Of a stretch of DNA of 64,000 nt, positions 23,088 through 33,883 are shown one piece after another. Both the position numbers and the translations under genes were made by a program. The stretch lies in assembly GCA_021234155.1 (NCBI GenBank), contig JAJEKV010000010.1, positions 20,318,977 through 20,382,976 of the forward strand, read 5' to 3'. The stretch's first letter is position 1; each line of letters begins with the position of its first letter. Source of the stretch: Isoetes taiwanensis. Lineage: Eukaryota > Streptophyta > Lycopodiopsida > Isoetales > Isoetaceae. A model generated the notes under the pieces. It did no database searches. It was not told the DNA's origin and worked only from the letters and a program-made list of their open reading frames with translations.

Positions 23088-26022
23088 TGAAGCTAGAGAG
23101 AGAAGAGAGAGGAGGAGGAGGAGAGAAGAGGAGAGGAGGGAGAAGAGGGAGAGAGAGAAATAGAAAGAGAGAGAAAAGCAGAGAGAGGGGAGAAATAGAG
23201 AGAGAGGAAAGAAATAGGAGATAGAGAAACAGGAGATGAGAGGAGAGAGATGATGAGAGGGGAGAAATAGAGAGATAGGAGAGAGAGAGGAGAGAGGAGA
23301 GGTGAGAGGAGAGAGGTGAGAGGAGAGAGAGGAGAGGAGAGAGAACAGAAAAGAGAGAGAAAGGAAGAGAGAGAGGGGAGAAATAGAGAGAGAGGAGAGA
23401 AATAGGAGATAGAGAAACAGGAGATAGAGAGAGAGGAGAGAGGAGAGAGGAGAGGGGAGAGAGAGAAGAGGAGAGGAGGAGAGAGAGGAGAGAGGGGGAG
23501 AGAAGAGGAGAGGAGGGAAGAGAGAGGAGAGAGAAGAGAGAAAGGAAGAGGGAAGAGAGAGGGGAGGAGGGAGGGGAAAGAAGAGGAGATAAGTGAGAGA
23601 GAGGAGAGAGAAGAGAGGGAAGAGGGAGAGAAGAGAGAGAGAGAGAGATATAGAGGAGAGAGAAAGATAGAGAGAGAGAGAAGGAGCATGGGAGGAGAGA
23701 GAAGAGAGAAGAAGGATGGAAGAGAGAGGAGAGAGAGCAAGGAGAGAGGAAAGATCTAAGAAGAGAGAGGAGAGAGACCAGAGACAGAGGGAGATAGAGA
23801 GAGGGAGAAGAAGAGAGAGAGGAAAGAGATAGGAGAGAGAGAGGAGAGAGGAGAGAGAAGAGAGGAGAGAGAGGAGAGAGAGAAGAAAAGAGGAGAGAAA
23901 GGTAGAGAGAGAGGAGGAGAAATAGAGAGAGAGGAGAGAACAGGAGATAGAGAGGAGAGAGATAGGGAGAGAGAGAGGGAGAAATAGAGAGAGAGGAGAG
24001 AGATAGATGTGAGAGAGGAGAGATGAGAGATAGAGAGGGAGAACAGAGAGAGAGGAGAGAGATAGGAGAGAGAGAGAGGAGAGAGGAGAGAGAGAGGAGA
24101 GGAGGAGAGAGAGAAGAGAGATAGAGAGAGGAGAGAGGAGAGAGAGAGAAGAGAGGAGAGGGAGGGAAGAGAGAGGAGAGAGAAGAGAGAAAGGAAGAGG
24201 AAGAGAGAGGGAAAGAAGAGAGATGAGAGAGAGAGAGAGAAGAGAGAGGGCAGGAGAGAAGAGAGAAGTATAAGAGAGAGAGAGAGAACAGAGAGGAGAG
24301 AGAAAGACAGAGAGAGAGAGAAGGGAGGATGGGAGGAGAGAGAGAAGAGAGAGAAGAAGGACGAAGAGAGAGGAGAGAGAGCAAGGAGAGAGGAGAGACA
24401 AAATGAGAGGAGAGATAGCTGAGAGAGAGGAAGAGGGAGAGAAGAGAGAGAGAAATATAGAGGAGAGAGAAAGATAGAGAGAGAGAGAAGTAAGTATGGG
24501 AGGAGAGAGAAGAGAGAGAAGAAGGATGGAAGAGAGAGAGAGAGCAAGGAGAGAGGAAAGACGAAGAAGAGAGAGGGAGAGAGAATAGAGACAGAGGGAG
24601 ATGAGAGAGGGGAGAACAGAGAGAGGAAAGAGATAGGAGAGAGAGGAGGAGAGAGGAGAGGAGAAGAGAGGAGAGAGGAGAGGAGAGAGAGAGGAGGAGA
24701 GAGAGAGCCAGGAAAAGAGAGAGAAACGAGAGAGAGGAGAGAAATAGAGAGAGAGAGGAGAGAAATAGGAGACAGAGAGAGGAGAGAGATAGGAGATGTA
24801 GAGAGAGGGAGAAATAGAGAGAGAGGAGAGAGATACAGATAGAGAGAGGAGAGAGATAGGAGATAGAGAGAGGGGAGAAATAGAGAGAGAGGAGAGAGAT
24901 AGAGAGAGAGAGGAGAGGAGAGAGAGAGGAGAGGAGGGAGAGAGAGAGAAGAGAGATAGGAGAGGAGGAGAGAGGAGAGAGAGAGAAGAGAGGAGAGGGA
25001 GGGAAGAGAGAGGAGAGAGAAGCAGAGAAAGGGAAGAGGGAAGAGAGGGAGAGAGGGAAGAAGGATGGAAGAGAGAGGAGAGAGAGAGCAAGGAGAGAGG
25101 AGAGACAACAAGAGAGAGGAGAGAGAATAGGAGACAGAGGGAGGAGAGAGGAAAGAGAGAGAAACAAAGAGAGAGGAGAGAAAGAGAGGAGGAGGAGAGA
25201 GAAGAGAGGAAGAAAAGAGGAAGAGAGAGGAGAGAGAGGGGGAAAGCACACGATGGAGAGAGAAATAGAAAAGAGAGAGAAAGTTGCAGAGAGAGGGGAG
25301 AAGAGGAGAGAAATAGAGATGGTGAGAAATAGGAGATAAGAGAGAGGAGGAGAAATAGAGATGAGAGAGGAAAATAGAGAGAGAGTGAGAGATAGGAGAG
25401 AGAGAGAAGAGAGGAGAGAGAGAAGAGAGGAGAGGGAGGAGGGAGGAGAGAGGAGAGAGAAGAGGGAGGGAAGAGGGAAGAGAGAGGAGAGAGAAGAGAG
25501 AAAGGAAGAGGGAAGAGAGAGGGGAGAGAGAGGGAAAGAAGAGAGATGAGGAAAGAGGAGAGAGAGAGGAGAGAGAAGAGAAGGAAGAGGGAGAGAAGAG
25601 AGAGAGAGAGAAATACTGAGAGAGAGAGAGAAAAGATAGAGAGAGAGAGAGAAGGGAGCATGAAGGAGAGAAGAGAGAGAAGAAGGATGGAAGAGAGAGA
25701 GAGAGAGAGGAAGGAGAGAGGAGAGACAAAGAAGAGAGAGAGAGGAGAGAGAATAGAGACAGAGGGGAGATGTAGAGAGGGGGGAGAAATAGAGAGAGAT
25801 AGGACAGAGGAGAGAGAGAGAGGAGAGGGTAAAGACAAAGAGAAGAGAAGACAGGGATGGGAGAAAAGAGAGGAGAGGCATTTATATATAAGAGAGGAGA
25901 CAGTAAAGAAGAGAGAGAGGAGAGAGAAGAGAGACACTGTGGAGAGGGATAGAGAGAAGAGAAAGAGAGAGAGAGAAGGAGATGAGGAAGAGAGAGGAGA
26001 GAGGAGAGAGAAAAGAGGGATA
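23088..26022. repeat. Polypurine tract 10 (longest, about 2.9 kb)
   Basis: Four or more copies of the complex motif occur (near 23681, 24322, 24492 and 25651), separated by different amounts of simple GA repeat. It closes with the 'ggtaaagacaaag' (25828) and 'gacactg..gagagggatag' motifs. A 996-aa minus-strand frame covers it and has no meaning beyond (CT)n translation. Confidence 0.95.
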
Positions 26023-26284
26023 GGGCACCATGGGTGGGCCCAAATCGAGAAGTAGGGCCACGAGGTTTCCAAATGAGCCGAGAAAGAAATAGGGAAAGGG
26101 CTCTACCAGCCGTGCCCGCCCTTTCTAGGAGAGAGAAGAGGGAGGAGAGAGAGAGGAGAGCGGCAGGAGGAGAGAGAAGAGAGAGAAAAGAGGGGCAAGA
26201 GAGAGAGAGAGAGAGAGAGGGGGGGCTAAAGATCAAGAGAAGAGAAGAGAGAGAAAGAGAGGGAGAGAGAAGAGAGCAGAGAAT
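26023..26284. repeat. Linker and short GA tract left of Helitron copy 1
   Basis: The linker (26023-26127) has 'ccatgggtgggcccaaatcgag' and 'gcccgccctttctagg'. It stops just where the AATAAA block would begin and is followed by GA repeats with 'ctaaagatcaagagaagagaag' (26225). The last phrase also precedes Helitron copy 2 (57977), so both copies share left flanking sequence. Confidence 0.7.
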
Positions 26285-26309
26285 CAGTTTCTAAGCCCCC
26301 TTTAAAACG

Positions 26310-26415
26310 CTACAGTTATTGTGGATTCAACTCGCCATCACAGACAAGCCCACCATCCTTACCACTAAACCAATCATTAAGTAACTAAAAATTATGTCCA
26401 AATATAGTTAAGGGT
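26310..26415 (-). mobile_element. Diverged SINE-like tRNA head
   Basis: Minus-strand A box TGGTTTAGTGG (26372-26362) is a full match to TRGYNNARNGG. The B region GAGTTGAATCC (26333-26323) lacks one base of the canonical core. The right-hand phrase 'ttatgtccaaatatagttaagg' parallels 'agtccatgcttagttaagg' of the common copies, so this is an old member of the same family. It sits at the extreme left of the Helitron duplication. Confidence 0.6.
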
Positions 26416-26439
26416 GTGCTCAATCAATTTGAAAAATGC

Positions 26440-26580
26440 TGCATGTATATCCCACATGCATTCTTGCAAAAAGAGCTCTTTTAGTATATAAATACATGGA
26501 TTTAGGTTTGTGAGAAATATCCCACATGCATTCATGTTTTAAAAGAACCTCTTTTTCCACTATATAAAGGTATAAAATGA
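26440..26580 (+). promoter_or_regulatory. Duplicated TATA-box region upstream of Helitron ORF
   Basis: Two tandem blocks each begin 'tatcccacatgcattc', continue with an A-rich 'aaaagagctc/aagaacctc' phrase and end in a TATA box: TATATAAATA at 26485-26494 and TATATAAAGG at 26561-26570. Both are kept in copy 2 (58250-58259, 58326-58335). The duplicated block plus conserved TATA suggests a core promoter, with the first protein ATG about 1.4 kb downstream. No transcript start is proven. Confidence 0.5.
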
Positions 26581-26639
26581 GTTTGAAGATGGACATTTAA
26601 GTTTAGTGACTTGTTGAAGTTTAGAAATCAGAAGTAGTT

Positions 26640-27880
26640 AACTTCAATTTAAAAATATGAAAACTTTTTCCAAAATTTTAAATAATCTAGATATTCAACC
26701 TACAAATATTAACTTTTCTAAACCTGCTTTTAGGAATTTGTAACAGTTAGAAAACCCTAGAATGTTTTGGTATGAAAATAAGAAGTTTTCTAAGATTTTA
26801 CAAAAGCTTAAAGTAGAATGATGTCAAAAAGATTCTAGAACACAATGCAGATAGTCATCTAGCAATCTTAGAAATAGAAAATTTACAAAAGAATCAAGAT
26901 AGAAGCTATGAAACTTTCCATGGATCAATGTTAGCCAAATAGAATACTTTGCAATGACCAAATAGTTTAGACATACATAGAATCACAGTTTGTATCTGTG
27001 ACGCATCTATCAAGAATAGAAACTTTTAGCCATCAATCTAAATATAAACAGCTTGTAATGGACACGTAATAGAATGCTCTACAATGTCCAAAAAATAGAA
27101 AGTTTCGTGATATAAAGATAGAAAACCCCTTATTAATGAATCTAAAATAAAGAATTTGTGAAGAAGGCAAAATAGAATGCCTACAATGTCCATAAATAGA
27201 AAGCTTTAGGATGTAGTTCGGACAAGATTTTATAATATTTCTCTACAATGTTTTTAATGGTACATGTGTAGCATAAGTCCTGAAATGGAAACTTTCCCTA
27301 GAAGAGCATATTGTAGAACCTTAATGTGCCCCCTACGCCCAAAATAGAAAGTTTTCTTTGATGGAATGTCCTGAATCTTCTAGAATGTCCTGGTGTAACA
27401 GAAAGTTTCCAGGAACTTTGCAAACAATTCAAGGATGCCCTAGGATGTTCTAGAGAAATGTGGAATGTCTCTATAATCTTTAAATGCTCCGAATGCCGTG
27501 AGAATCTTCTAGCATGTTTGAAATTAGGTTTTTCAAACTTTACAAATGTTCAAAAATAGAATGTTCCGGGAGTGTTTCACATGCCTCGCAGTATAACTAG
27601 CCTAAGAATAGAAAATACTAAGCCTGGGTGTAAATAGAAAGCTTCTTTCTCGAAAAGTTCACAAGAATCCCGCAAATGAATGTCCTAGAATGTTTCAAAT
27701 GCTCTGAAAAGGCACTTACCTAAAAAATAGAAAGTTTTAGTAGAACTTTATGAACATTCAAAATAGAATATTCTAAAAATGGAATGTTCTAGAATGTTCT
27801 AGATGCTCATGGGCAAGCACCTCACCTAAAATGTAAAGTTTCAGGAACTTTTGCAAACACTCAAAATAAATTATTCTGCA
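26640..27880. repeat. Diverged family-A units within Helitron 5' region
   Basis: Units with 'aaaatagaaagtttt', 'gaactttgcaaac' and 'aatagaatgttctagaatgttctag' run from about 26.64 kb to just before the ORF. They are more diverged on the left and nearly standard on the right (27.70-27.85 kb). The HSE-like string GAAtgTTCtaGAAtgTTC lies at 27782-27799. Copy 2 has the same arrangement at 58.39-59.64 kb. Confidence 0.75.
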
Positions 27881-28189
27881 TCGTTGCATCAGGTGACTTC
27901 CATCCTTACATATTCCAGAGTCATTATTCTAACCGTTTCTATATATTGTTTTGTGCGTAATAAATTGTTAATTGAGAAAAAAGAAAATAGAACAATGCCA
28001 AGCAGACAAAGAGAGGAGACACCGAGGAGTATGCCGAAGCCAGATGCTACTGGTGATAGGAAAGATACTAAAATGTAAAACAGCCTGCCACTTGCAACAG
28101 AGACAATTCAGAGGAGCTTGGCTGCTAAGGCCGGATAGAGTCATTTAATATCGCAGAAACATATACAAATAAAGAGTAGAGAAGTAGAG

Positions 28190-28870
28190 GAGGAGCGGCC
28201 GGGCCAAAGCTGGCTCATCAAGTAACAAGTGGCCATGAGCGCATCTCGAAGGCTCAGCCAGAGAAACTGATGCAGCCAAGGTCGCTGTGTTGGCTCATCA
28301 AGCAATGGGGCGGGCCGCGAGCGACTCGCTGCCCGCCAGCAAAACTGATGCTGAGCGCGGCCGCCAAAGCTGGCTCATCAAGGTATGAAGTGGCCATGAG
28401 CGCACTCCGCCAACAAACAGTAGGAAATCCGATGAGCTGCGGTCAGCTAAAAGTTGGCTTATCAAGGTAATAGCGGCCATGAGCGTACCCCGCGTTGTGC
28501 TGAAACGTTGGGATATGAGCGTACGCTGCTGGCTTATCATGCGCAGTTAGGCGTGGCTATGAGCGTGCTTAGGCGCCCGCCAGAGGGAAACGGATGCGAG
28601 CGGCCGCCAAAGTTGGCGATCATGCGTACAGGCGGTTGCGAGCGTGCTCGCCCGCCAGAGGGAACGGATGCGTAGGCTGCGTCGCTAGGTTGGCGATCAT
28701 GCAAAAGAAGTGGGCTGGCGGGGCGTGCCTCGGGCCCGCCAGTGAGAGAGAGACGGATGCGAGTGCACTGTGCTGGCCCACCATGCGAGGAGAGGGCTGC
28801 AAGCAGGCTCTCGCCCTAAATGGCGGGGTACAGAGGAGGAACACATTGAGAGGTTACATCAGAGGCTCAA
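28190..28870 (+). repeat. In-ORF tandem repeats coding Arg/Glu-rich N-terminal units
   Basis: Units of about 72-75 bp recur around 'ttggctcatcaaggtat', 'gcggccatgagcgcactcc' and 'gaaacggatgcgagc'. Across frames they read as RLAHQ-R-RRHER-P-ER-TDA, resembling the 'ETxExRxARLxxxRE' repeats in front of some Helitron Rep domains. The region is clearly GC-richer than its surroundings. The equivalent part of copy 2 is about 59.95-60.56 kb. Confidence 0.65.
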
Positions 28871-28959
28871 CGTAAGAACGAGAATCGAGATAGTCCTTCA
28901 ACTTACGTAATAGCCTTACTAATTATTCAAAGCACGCTGAGCCTCATCACTGCGGAGAA

Positions 28960-31110
28960 CTAGACCGTGAATGCGAAAGTATTGTCATGCACCAACATTT
29001 AAGCATGATGATATCGGCGTTGCTTTAATGGCAAGTAGTTTCTCCTTTGACGCCTAATGCCTGCTATTATACCACTTATTAATTGGAGATCACCCAAAAG
29101 TAAGGAATTCAAATCATATATCGCATCTCTATAATAATGCATTGGCATTTGTATCATCTCTGGAGCGTATACAAAGAATTCAATAGACCAGGCCCATATT
29201 GCTTTAAGATCCATGGCCAAGTCTATCATAGATCCTGGCCTCGCCATCCCCGATGATAATGCGTCAATCAGCGATATACGAATTATGCATTCTTTAGACA
29301 TGGAATATGCAAACTAAGAGCTGCCATGCTAAAATGTGCACAATGCAGTAATGTGATATAGACCTTATGAGGCGCCTTTGACTTAGAAATAAGGAGCAGG
29401 AATCCATTTGCACGTGCTCGGTGATATGATGCAATGGCAGAGGAAGATGTACTCCGCTGTTTATCGAACACCGGGCGCAAGAATGTACTTCCGATGATAG
29501 GGCGATCAGATTCATGGGTAAGATACAACCCTCGGTGATTCAGCCAATGAGGTTGTCGTGATATTTGTAACTAGGATGGAGTATTTCACCTTTTAACAGG
29601 GATATATGCATCCATCGCGCTACGGGCCTCAAAAATACATTGCCATTAACACCCATACATGCATCGCCTACTTATCCATTACACACCGTCTGGGTGACAA
29701 GGGGTGGCAAATGAATATGAGAAACCAAGCAATTGCTTCACGAGCCTGGCCGAGACAAAATGTGTCCATGTTGCAATACTATTTGTATGTACTGGCACGC
29801 CAAGGAATACAAAACCGATGAAGACTTTAAATTTGAGTTCACGCCCCGCTGATTTCAAGAAGAGTCGACGCTAAATAATTCATATTGATGCGACGCAAGA
29901 ATAGAGGCCAATACCTTAAATTTTATCGCCAATCAAAAGAGCCCCGGTTTGGTGAGATGTATGAGGGCTTGATTGATTGCGTGTTCCATGCGCTGCAAGT
30001 ACGTTGATCGTATTCCGGACGCATTGGTTATCTTGCCATCGCTCGCTTATTGGTGGTGCACGCGCTATGCAACAAAATCCATCAAGATTCCATGGCATCG
30101 TAAGAAGATTTGGGAAGCCGCACCTATTCCTTACATGCACGCGGGTACGGCTAAATTGGCCGTGAATCACGGTGATAACTTGAAGTAGTAGCTAATCACA
30201 GAGGATAGACCCGGACGGTCAGCATCGCAGGTACCACACGAAACTAATGGAAATCCTCTATGATATCTTTAGAGAGAGATATTTTGGAAAAGTTAAGGCC
30301 TATTCATATACAATTGAATATCAAAAAGCGGGTCTAACAAGATCATTACATGCGCTATTAATAATGGAACAAGCAGATAAAGGAATGATAGCCGGTTTAC
30401 TGGATAGATCACGAAAAGCCGAATACTGTATGTACATCAGATTGTTATTTCCAGGGTTGATATGGTAATGTAAGTAAAGTCCGGTGATGTTTTTCTATTT
30501 ATATACCGTGATCCATTGAAGACCCCAATTGTATGAAATTGTAGGCACGGCTAGCATGGAATCCATGCCTCTACGGCGTATGAAATCAATGAAAAGATCG
30601 AACAATGGAGTGTTCTAAAGGCTTTCCAAAGCATTTGCTGAAGCACTCTACCTTAAAGAGAATTTATTACCCGCAATATAGAAGACGCCCGCATTCAATA
30701 TAAGCAGGAATAGAATGATGTATTACCGATGGTTGTTCCATACAATGCCTATCTCTCTAAAGAAGTATGTTTGCCATATAAATGTGAGCGTACTGTTACA
30801 TTGCGCTAATAAAAGTATATTTTTAAGTATATCCATAAAAGGCCAATTTATCGAGCAAGTAATATGCTATCAAAGACATCCGGCATAATAAATATCCAAG
30901 CCACATATAATTGGGATCTAGATACACAAGAGTTTCGATACAAGATACACCGCACTGCCAATGTGAGAACACGGTTACAAAATGCATGACACATCCCATA
31001 CCGTGTACGTCGCTTAATTGGGAACTACACTATTTTATTAATACTAACTATTGTCATATTATGAGCAGATTGCTCGTCCATTTGCTCCAACAAGCAAATC
31101 AGACATTATG
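28960..31110 (+). pseudogene. RepHel part: Helitron-like N domain and Rep nuclease
   Basis: In order I can read a C-x-x-C-type knuckle near 28970 (clear as ECEYCHA in copy 2), NNALAF near 29135, GPYCFKIHGQVYHR (29191), DMEYAN (29297), ANEVV (29543), GDKGWQMNM (29694), FIANQK (29920), GG-R-MQQN (30050) and VRRFGKP (30098). KAYSYTIEYQKAG (30294-30332) leads into the site where the HUH motif 'LPHAH' is expected. Only one His survives there (LTRSLHALL), so nuclease activity is unlikely as written. The tyrosine motif KYIFKYIHK (30813-30839) is intact and identical in copy 2. It should hold the Rep tyrosines. Confidence 0.75.
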
Positions 31111-31429
31111 AGCAAGGTCAAGAACTAACTGTTTTGGAACGCGGTCACAGCCGAAGCATACGATGCCTTCCACGCTTGGTTTGAGTTAAATAGCTGATGT
31201 CACGCCTCGACAATATATATATCCGCCAGAACTCCGCATCATTATAATTTTATAAAAAGCCGCATCCGAAGATAAGGGAAGGCAAATACAAATTAATTCC
31301 CCAAGAATGTATAATGTCACCAAAGACATGGAATCCAGATTACCATACTATTGTCACAGAAAAAGGTATCATTAGCTCTCGAGGACATGAAAATGTCAAT
31401 GGAAAGCAAATGCAATACATTTCATGAAA

Positions 31430-33229
31430 CAAAATAGTATGAACTTGGGTTATTAGCAGATGATGCAAGTAATGGGAAAAGAACGCCGACGATGCAACAG
31501 CTTTCAGATGCCTCGCCAATTGGCGCATAAACGCTCGCCTTTCATTTGCATATATGGTCCTCCTCGTGATCCATCGAACTGGGTGGGAAAAGTCTGCTGC
31601 ACTTGGCGTAAGATTGCGCCCATGACATGCCAGTAAAAAGATGCATACAATGCAAAAGATTGTTATCCATTAATGAAATCTTCCTTGCAATGGGACAAAT
31701 CACAAATAATTCAACTTCCGTAACCAAGAATGACACGGTGATTAGCGATGCACGCTCAATCAAACATTCCTCATGTAGCCTTGAAAAGCTTTTTAAAGGT
31801 GATGAGCCATATGCAAAATTAATCTGCATCAAAAGGAAATGAATGATGCCGCTCTTCGGTAATTGGAGGGAGTCCAACTATCCCATTCGGTGGTATAAAT
31901 GTGGATGGTCCCGGTCTGGAAAACGCTCGCCTTCACAATTATTAGTATGCTAAAAGGAAGAGAACTCGTTGTTATGCTGTACGGATGCATAGCGAGCTCT
32001 TTTACTCAAGGGAGCCCAAACAAGGCACTCTTACATTCAAGGCTCCCCGGCTAAATCCTGACACACTGGCTAAAGATCCTGACTTATGCGGCTAATGAGC
32101 AAACAAAAGGATAGAATGCTAGTGCCAACACTTTTGCAAGCGGATGAATTAAGCATGACGCGACTGACGCCAGCCGCCAGTAAAGAGATACCGCTTTGAA
32201 GGAAATTGACAAGATCTCTGCACTATTCTAAGGGAATGGTCAGATAGGCCTACGGTGATTTTAGGCAACAATTGCCTCAGAATCAAACGGTGAGCTAAAA
32301 AGATGGAGATTCTTGCAAATGTGTCAAGAGCAACCCCTGCGGGAACACTTCAGACATTCAAATCCAGCAACTAACATACGGCTCTGCTAGCGACTCCAGC
32401 GCACGGTCTCAATACTCATCAAGCTTGGCTTACCTGAGAACGTAATGAATGACGAGCCTACCCTCCCCGGCGATCGCCAAGTTGAATCAGCCGGAAGGGG
32501 CGCACGCCTAAAATAACATTATTATTCCATGAAGTGTTTGAACAAGCATAGACCCGTTTTAAAGATGAAGATCTATTGAGAAATCTATACTCATTCCAAA
32601 AATGAGGATACATCGAAGTCTTAGTGACAAGACCCTCGCGAAAGATTGCATGGAGCCCAGAATCTATATAATGCATTGATACCCCTCAATCCGGAAGATG
32701 AAGAGACATTAGAAATTTCCCGATTGAATTCATCAATCACCACACCTTCCTAATGCCACCATAAGCTAATATCAAGGTGGGGAGCAATAGTGATGTTACT
32801 TAGAATATGTATCCCGAGGTGGGCTCTATGCAATGGAACACGCTTAATAAAGATCACACACGAATACAAAGAATTTACGCGAGATAGTCACGTGAATTCA
32901 GAGGCACCCCACCTGCTGTCAAAAATCAACTTAACGCTTCATCCGATTCACATATACCCTTCACTAGAAGACAATATCCGATCCGCCTAGCATTCTCAAT
33001 GACAATCAATAAATCAAATGGCTCTGACCTTTGGAGACCGTTGACTTTACCTCACAAACATCTGCCAGCTTCTCATGGACAACTCCCCACGCTACCCTCT
33101 CAAGGTGCACCTCACAAGATGGAGTCAAATTACGCTATTGCAGACGCCAATGCCAAGGTGCATAATTTAAAAGACTATCTAACATACACCCTTAATGTCA
33201 GGTATAAGGAGGCACTTATATATAAATAA
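31430..33229 (+). pseudogene. RepHel part: linker and PIF1-like helicase
   Basis: ELGLLADDA (31441) and INEIFLAMGQ (31668) are typical of the Helitron linker. VDGPG (31901-31915) is the start of Walker A, but the following GTGKT is corrupted. DELSMT (32143-32160) is the Walker B region, YGDFRQQLP (32251) is motif III and GAIVMLLR with LCNGTRLIK (32781-32852) is the conserved PIF1-like block. MTINKS (33000-33017) and HGQL (33076) are motif VI and its follow-up. The motif order matches the family with none missing except the Walker A lysine region. Confidence 0.75.
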
Positions 33230-33611
33230 AATATTTAAGTTTGATAGAATAATGAAAGGCCTAACATGTGTGTATGTTAATATGTGTGAGTCAGCCTTTA
33301 ATGGGCGCAGACTTTTGGACTTAATGAGTACACGAAATTAGTAGCAGGACTACATGGATTTACAAACAATCAAAAAATAGAATGTTCTAGAATATCCTCG
33401 CACGCTTCATAATGCTAGCTAACTTACCTTAGAATAATAAATGTAGCAAATGTTGGCCTATGGGCTAAACTGGGAGGCGAGGTCCAAGGCCGAGCCGAGG
33501 AATAAGTGCAAAAAGAGTCCATGCTTAGTTAAGGCTGGGGCAATGGAAATCTTTGGCTAATTAAAAAGCCTTGATGATCCTAGAACCTTCTAGAATGTTC
33601 TAAAAAAAGCC
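33230..33611. repeat. Helitron 3' flank and alternative cassette lead
   Basis: After the stop codon, 'aaatatttaagtttgatag' and 'acatgtgtgtatgttaatatgtgtgagtc' form a non-coding tail. A short family-A piece follows (33.36-33.44 kb). From 33.46 kb the cassette linker appears ('gccgagccgaggaataagtgcaaa', 'agtccatgcttagttaagg') but with no A/B boxes. It ends in GAAccTTCtaGAAtgTTC (33583-33600) and then purine tract. The whole stretch is mirrored at 36.39-36.78 kb. Confidence 0.65.
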
Positions 33612-33794
33612 AGGAGAGAGAAAAGAGAGGAGGGAGAGAGGAGAGAGAAGAGAGAGGAGGGAGAAGACTGAGAGAGAGAAATAGAAAAGAGAGAGAAAGG
33701 TAGAGAGAGGGGGGAGAACAGAGAGAGGAGAGAAAATAGAGATATAGGCAGAGATAGAGAGGGGAGAGAGATAGGAGATAGAGGAGGGAGAAAT

Positions 33795-33883
<89 letters not shown>

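Larger units (their letters stand above)
27995..33229 (+). pseudogene. Helitron Rep/helicase (RepHel), frameshifted
   Basis: The expected product is a rolling-circle transposase of roughly 1,750 residues, in the normal range for Helitron RepHel proteins. I place the start at the ATG at 27995 (context aacaATGcc) because copy 2 keeps the same ATG and MP-SRQREETP opening. From N to C there are charged repeats, a Helitron-like N domain with GPYCFKIHGQVYHR (29191-29232), VRRFGKP (30098-30118), the Rep catalytic block and a PIF1/RecD-like helicase ending in YKEALIYK and a TAA at 33227-33229. Reading needs frame changes every few tens of codons and passes many stops, so it is a pseudogene or a badly polished sequence. 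No intron is needed to explain the order of motifs. Confidence 0.8.
26285..33460 (+). mobile_element. Helitron copy 1 (autonomous type, decayed)
   Basis: This 7-kb segment is repeated from 58031 to the window end. It has a promoter-like region with two TATA boxes, about 1.2 kb of diverged family-A units, and a Rep/helicase coding region on the + strand (27995-33229). Helitrons transpose by rolling-circle replication using an HUH nuclease fused to a PIF1-type helicase, and both parts are recognisable here. I could not identify the expected 5' TC or 3' CTRR with hairpin, so both element ends are approximate. The end at about 33.46 kb is where cassette-type sequence reappears. Confidence 0.8.

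Noticed and set aside
23082-26072. Very long minus-strand open frames rich in Ser/Leu/Phe/Pro, up to 996 aa
   Set aside because: They are translations of (CT)n. CT-only codons cannot form stops, and the same pattern appears in all three frames and in every purine tract, with no start context or domain.
26285-33460. LTR retrotransposon interpretation of the 26.3 and 58.0 kb copies as paired LTRs
   Set aside because: The shared segment is about 6-7 kb and encodes Rep/helicase motifs. There is no reverse transcriptase, integrase or primer-binding site between the copies.
33230-33611. Helitron 3' terminus with hairpin and CTRR
   Set aside because: I looked for a short GC hairpin followed by CTRR before the linker and found no convincing one. 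Degraded sequence makes by-eye placement unreliable.
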